A DNA stretch of 18,791 nucleotides. It comes from Alphaproteobacteria bacterium (lineage in GTDB: Bacteria; Pseudomonadota; Alphaproteobacteria; Rhizobiales; Devosiaceae). This document shows positions 15,668-18,791 of the stretch, one piece after another. Numbering within the stretch: position 1 is the first letter of the stretch; each line of letters opens with the position of its first letter. The notes beneath the pieces were generated by a model, which was not told the DNA's origin, ran no database searches, and saw nothing but the letters and a program-made list of their open reading frames with translations. The position numbers were made by a program, and so were the translations under genes. The DNA lies in assembly GCA_024279575.1 (NCBI GenBank), contig JAJRRJ010000016.1, positions 1 to 18,791 on the forward strand, read 5' to 3'.

Positions 15668-16543
15668 CTATGCCCCCGGTTTCACAAGTGTTTTTGTCAG
15701 AATTTTTGCGATTATTGTGAGCAGGACAATCATTATGACTAAATAGGTCACAGAGAGCGCCGCTGCATACCCGATCTGAAAGTCCCTCAGGCCTCGAATA
15801 AAAATGTAATAGCTTGATGTCTCGGTTGAGGTTCCCGGTCCCCCGGAGGTGATAACGTAAACCGTTTCCATAATTTTTGACGCTTCGATCAGTCGAATTA
15901 TCAGGGCGCCAACGGAAATGGGAGCCATTGCCGGAAAAGTCACATTAAAAAATGTTCGTATCGGACCTGCCCCGTCAATTGCAGCCGCCAGAAACGGCTC
16001 TTTGGGCAAAGACAAAAGCCCGGCAAGCAACAGCAAAAACATAAATGGTGTCCACTGCCAGACATCAACCAGAATAACGACAACGGTGGCCCATGCAGAA
16101 TGGGTCAGCCATGGTATTGTACCAAGGCCCAACATGCCTGCAAGATCATTTGCCGGCCCCAGGGATTCATGAAAAATTGTGCGCCAGATAACTGCCATTA
16201 CCACCGGTGTAGTCATCATGGGGATAAGGAACAGAACCCGTGTTATCCGACGGAATTTAACTTGACGCCAGACCAACAAAGCCAATCCAAACCCAAGCAA
16301 ATATTCAAGTACTACCGAAGTAAAGGCAATAGCGCCCAAGCGAGATAACGATTGCCAAAAGCGCCCATCAGCAAATAGACGCCCATAATTTGTCCCCCCA
16401 ATCCAATCCAGTCCAGGGCGAATTGCATCCCAGCCTGAAAAGCTCACCCGGACGGTAAAAATCAGGGGAAACAGAATAATGCCCAAAAGAATTAGCAGCC
16501 CCGGCAAAAGGAAAATCAGTTTATAGCGCGTTAGACCTTGCAC
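15668..16543 (-). CDS. Carbohydrate-type ABC transporter permease, MalF/UgpA-like
   Basis: A 291-residue inner-membrane permease with about six membrane segments. Seen: an opening hydrophobic helix (LIFLLPGLLILLGIILFPL), the RRITRVLFLIPMMTTPVV segment near 98-115, and the EAA loop PKEPFLAAAIDGAGPIRTFF followed by FPAMAP. The start is GTG at 16543, giving the usual short N-terminus before helix 1; no ATG lies nearby in frame. It follows the binding-protein gene after a gap that contains a strong hairpin, which may set a lower expression level than that of the binding protein. It pairs with the downstream MalG-like permease. Confidence 0.9.
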   Translation of the reverse strand: MQGLTRYKLIFLLPGLLILLGIILFPLIFTVRVSFSGWDAIRPGLDWIGGTNYGRLFADGRFWQSLSRLGAIAFTSVVLEYLLGFGLALLVWRQVKFRRITRVLFLIPMMTTPVVMAVIWRTIFHESLGPANDLAGMLGLGTIPWLTHSAWATVVVILVDVWQWTPFMFLLLLAGLLSLPKEPFLAAAIDGAGPIRTFFNVTFPAMAPISVGALIIRLIEASKIMETVYVITSGGPGTSTETSSYYIFIRGLRDFQIGYAAALSVTYLVIMIVLLTIIAKILTKTLVKPGA

Positions 16544-16620
16544 GAAAGGATCCCTTTATTTTGACGGATAAGTTCACGAAAAGTGTCAAGCAAACAAAAC
16601 ACTTCACCTGGTTTAGATAT

Positions 16621-16650
16621 GCCGAAGCGAGAGTTTTCTCCCGCTCCGGC
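16621..16650 (-). promoter_or_regulatory. 13-bp stem, 4-nt loop hairpin between ABC binding-protein and permease genes
   Basis: On the minus strand the arms GCCGGAGCGGGAG and CTCTCGCTTCGGC pair over 13 positions with loop AAAA. Two pairs are G-U wobbles that would be A-C mismatches in a plus-strand transcript, so the structure is built for the operon's own mRNA. No U run follows, which argues against an ordinary intrinsic terminator. By analogy with malE-malF, such a hairpin after a binding-protein gene can protect the upstream mRNA and keep the permeases lower. Confidence 0.6.
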
Positions 16651-16657
16651 TGTATTT

Positions 16658-16816
16658 TTACTGATTGTCTTCTAGTGCAACCACACTGGCATAGGCGGCA
16701 CGAACCGTATCAGCACCAATCCTGTCGACAATTTCAGCCCATTCTTTTGCCACTTGATCGAGGGCAGCCTGAGGCTCCATTTGTCCGGCAATGGCCGATG
16801 CAACACCGGTTGCCAT
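16658..16816 (-). pseudogene. C-terminal remainder of the ABC binding protein, behind an in-frame TGA
   Basis: Directly after the TGA at 16817-16819 the same frame stays open for 52 codons to a TAA at 16658-16660. The encoded tail (MATGVASAIAGQMEP, then QAALDQVAKEWAEIVDRIG) has the 'a-l-s-G-q-s-p-e-e-A-l-d-e-a-a-x-x-W' pattern of the C-terminal helices of carbohydrate-binding proteins. It therefore belongs to the gene upstream and was cut off by a single stop codon. No ribosome-binding site of its own is evident before its ATG. Counted with the tail, the protein would be about 509 residues. Confidence 0.8.
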
Positions 16817-18187
16817 TCACGTCATAAACTGGTTGACGCCGGGCACACGCAAATCGAATACGCGGTTTTGGCTGGTATCCATGCTTGAAAGGGTTTCCAC
16901 ATAACTTGCCGCAAGACTTTCATCCCAGCCAAGTTTATTGGTCCACAGGTCAGCATCAAAGTGGCTTTCGCGATAAGGGTTCACACCAAAACGCCCGATT
17001 TGCAAATCTGACAGTGTGTTGGCTTCGTTGGAAAAGAAACACAGGTAATCAAATGCCATATCCTGATTTTGAGAACGGTTTGATACAGCAGATGTCCAGC
17101 CCCAGGTGATATAGGGCGCGCGGTTTGGTTCATCAAACGTGTCCCATTGGCCCGTATCCCGGTTCCAGACTTGAGAGGCACCTGGCAAGGGCGCTGCCGC
17201 TACATTGTTACGAATTGGACTATCTTCCTGCTGGGCCTGAATGAAGGCATCATCCCAGGAATAGCTCATGAGCGCCTGCCCACCACCAAATGAGAATATT
17301 TCATCACCAAGACCAAAGTTTGCACCACCAGGTGCCCAATCTTTGGAGGCCTCGATAAACAATTCAAGTCCACGCACAAAACCTGGAGTGTTGATAAGCG
17401 GCTCCATGGTTTCAAGGTCAAAGAAGAAACCACCTTTGACATCAGGGTGTTTTGCAAATGCTGCGGCCCGGCTGATAAAGGCCGAGAACATCAGGTCATC
17501 ACGCTTGGCAACTTCGGCTGAGCCATAGTTGTTGGTTCCATCTCCGCTCCAGTCCCAACCTGAAAAAACACGGGCGACTTCATTGTATTCTTCCCAAGTC
17601 GCGGGAACTGTAAGATCGCGTCCGGTCTCAGACTTAAACCTTTCCTGCATCGCGGGGTCCGAAAAAATATCAGTGCGATATTTCAGATAATGGCGATCCC
17701 CATCCATGGGATACTGGATCATTTGCCCATCCCATGTGGCCACATCAATATAGTTGCGGGTCACGTCCTGCATGCCCGGAGAGTTCTGATAGGCTTCAGG
17801 AACCGGCGCAAGATAGCTGTTCAGATCACCAATCCACAATGATGCATAAAACAAAACATCATATGCATTCTGGTTTGTCTGGAACGGGATCAGAATTCGC
17901 TGGAACAAATCGCCGAAAGGCACATGCACAACATTGACTTTTGCACCTGTCAATTCTTCAAACTGCTGAGCATGCAATGCAGTTGGTTCGCCAATCACCG
18001 GAATTGCATGGCTGATAATGTTGAGCGTACGGCCTGAATAATCCTTCGCATCCATAGATGCATAAGAACACATCCCGGGAATATCTGCTTCAATGCCAAA
18101 GCGCGTATAGTCCTCTTGAGAATAGCCGGTAGAGGCAGATACTATTGCCAGTGCGCTCACCGCACCCATTAATAGCTTATGTTTCAT
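16817..18187 (-). CDS. Periplasmic solute-binding protein of carbohydrate-type ABC importer, ended early by in-frame TGA
   Basis: A 456-residue (as read) exported binding protein, first gene of the ABC operon. Seen: a signal peptide (MKHKLLMGAVSALAIVSAS, probable cut near GYSQ), then LNIISHAIPVIGEPTALHAQ with EELTGAKVNVVHVPFGDLFQRI, the type 1 extracellular solute-binding opening, YDVLFYASLWIGDL, and later GQALMSYSWDDAF. The ATG has GGGAGAAG upstream. The frame ends with NQFMT and TGA, but 52 further family-like residues follow without frame change, so the natural C-terminus is missing unless the stop is read through. The lost part corresponds to helices that normally pack on the ligand-binding lobes, so function may be reduced. 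The ligand is not recognisable. The two-ATPase set resembles the glycerol importer GlpSTPQV, but I see no DUF2160-type small membrane gene, so glycerol is not assigned. Confidence 0.85.
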   Translation of the reverse strand: MKHKLLMGAVSALAIVSASTGYSQEDYTRFGIEADIPGMCSYASMDAKDYSGRTLNIISHAIPVIGEPTALHAQQFEELTGAKVNVVHVPFGDLFQRILIPFQTNQNAYDVLFYASLWIGDLNSYLAPVPEAYQNSPGMQDVTRNYIDVATWDGQMIQYPMDGDRHYLKYRTDIFSDPAMQERFKSETGRDLTVPATWEEYNEVARVFSGWDWSGDGTNNYGSAEVAKRDDLMFSAFISRAAAFAKHPDVKGGFFFDLETMEPLINTPGFVRGLELFIEASKDWAPGGANFGLGDEIFSFGGGQALMSYSWDDAFIQAQQEDSPIRNNVAAAPLPGASQVWNRDTGQWDTFDEPNRAPYITWGWTSAVSNRSQNQDMAFDYLCFFSNEANTLSDLQIGRFGVNPYRESHFDADLWTNKLGWDESLAASYVETLSSMDTSQNRVFDLRVPGVNQFMT

Positions 18188-18317
18188 TTTTCTTCTCCCT
18201 TAAATGACAATAAGTGGTCTTTTCCGCCTTTAAGAATGGAACTGATGTCAGTCGGCGGACCTGACGATCTAAAAATTGCCCCAATACCCCGGAACACGAT
18301 CCAAAGGATCTTCGGCT
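18188..18317. other. 130-bp gap upstream of the ABC operon with a short palindrome
   Basis: Between the dehydrogenase stop and the binding-protein ATG lie a perfect inverted repeat ACTGA-TG-TCAGT (18241-18252), a possible operator, a small GATCC-AAA-GGATC hairpin (18298-18310) just after the dehydrogenase stop, and the GGGAGAAG ribosome-binding site. No clear promoter elements are identifiable by eye. The small hairpin has no U run and is weak as a terminator. Confidence 0.35.
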
Positions 18318-18791
18318 TTAGGGGATGAGTACTGCGCGGCCATGGATGATGCCGTGATGCAAATCCAAAAGAGCTTTATTTGCATCTTCAAGTCTGTATT
18401 CCGCTGTCGAAAGCTCGACCTTTCCCTGGTCAGCAAGGGCCATCAGTTCAACAAGTTCAGGATAGGTCCCAACCAGATTGCCGATAATGCGCTTTTCAGA
18501 CGTAATCATATCAATTGTCGGAATTTCAAGTTTGCCGCCATAACCAACGATATAATAGGCACCATCATTGCGGGTCATTTCCAAACCCTCTTTTATGGTT
18601 GAGCCTTCTGCAACAAAATCGATAACAGCCTCAGCACCCCATCCCCCGGTATAGGCAAGCACTTGATCAACCTGACTGCCATCAACCAAAACCAGTTCAT
18701 CCGCGCCACATTTTGCAGCCAGGTCTAATGATTCCTGAGAGGTATCAACGGCAATAATCCGCGCGGCACACAAGGCGCGAAGAACCTGAAC
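18318..18791 (-). CDS. Zinc-type NAD(P)-dependent alcohol dehydrogenase, C-terminal half (5' part beyond window)
   Basis: The frame is open through the last base of the window, so about 157 C-terminal residues are visible and the N-terminal zinc-binding half is missing. Seen: the end of the Rossmann fold, VQVLRAL then ARIIAVDTSQESLDLA with an acidic residue (D) after the second strand that favours NAD over NADP, GADELVLVD, AVIDFVAEGSTI, YYIVGYGG, and the medium-chain-dehydrogenase ending YRLEDANKALLDLHHGIIHGRAVLIP. A TTG at 18773 is an internal codon, not the start. It lies upstream of the ABC importer on the same strand with a 130-bp gap, so it may oxidise the alcohol or polyol that is imported. 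Family-level identification is safe; the substrate is not. Confidence 0.85.
   Translation of the reverse strand, partial: VQVLRALCAARIIAVDTSQESLDLAAKCGADELVLVDGSQVDQVLAYTGGWGAEAVIDFVAEGSTIKEGLEMTRNDGAYYIVGYGGKLEIPTIDMITSEKRIIGNLVGTYPELVELMALADQGKVELSTAEYRLEDANKALLDLHHGIIHGRAVLIP

Noticed and set aside
16817..16819. TGA read as tryptophan or selenocysteine (altered genetic code)
   Set aside because: TGA is the ordinary terminator of several intact genes here (for example at 291, 1538, 6938 and the AtuA gene), and tryptophans are encoded by TGG. I see no selenocysteine-type hairpin just downstream and the family has no functional cysteine in this tail.
1..18791. CRISPR array, tRNA, rRNA, insertion sequence or prophage
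   Set aside because: No regularly spaced repeats, cloverleaf, transposase, integrase or terminal inverted repeats were seen.

Overview
The window looks like part of an alphaproteobacterial chromosome, probably from a marine or soil Rhodobacterales/Rhizobiales-type organism. This rests on gene content: a tripartite tricarboxylate transporter (TTT) with its own two-component system, a carbohydrate-type ABC importer with two ATPases, and GlpA/HcnB-type FAD oxidoreductases. No rRNA, tRNA, CRISPR array or mobile element is visible, and no stretch over 300 bases lacks a gene.

Layout, left to right. (1) 1-1538, plus strand: the 3' end of a GlpA-like FAD dehydrogenase carrying a BFD-type [2Fe-2S] domain, overlapping by 4 nt an HcnB/GlpB-like FAD/NAD(P) oxidoreductase. 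(2) 1551-6144, minus strand: a compact operon read tctC-tctB-tctA-atuA-DUF4387, with junctions that overlap or are only 1-5 nt apart. (3) 6273-9327, plus strand and divergent from tctC: a TctD-like response regulator, a TctE-like histidine kinase and a periplasmic binding protein, all overlapping. (4) 9333-12453, minus strand: acetoacetyl-CoA synthetase, transcribed after an acetyl-CoA acetyltransferase. (5) 12638-18187, minus strand: a five-gene ABC importer read as binding protein, permease, permease, ATPase, ATPase. (6) 18318 to the window edge, minus strand: the 3' part of a zinc-type alcohol dehydrogenase.

Inferred joint role: the kinase, with the binding protein as a possible periplasmic sensor, would control uptake of a carboxylate by TctABC. 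AtuA/DUF4387, a pair of unknown chemistry, would act on that carboxylate, and AacS plus thiolase would turn acetoacetate into two acetyl-CoA. The ABC importer with its alcohol dehydrogenase looks like a second, polyol- or sugar-type uptake route.

Points that stand out: tctA is split by a one-base frameshift at a run of eight C; the ABC binding protein has an in-frame TGA with 52 plausible family-like residues still open behind it; the regulator/tctC gap holds two 10-bp direct repeats on an 11-bp period, as expected for an OmpR-family regulator; the two ATPases have complementary defects (one lacks the switch histidine, the other lacks the LSGGQ signature), suggesting a single competent ATP site; and a strong 13-bp hairpin lies between the ABC binding-protein and permease genes.
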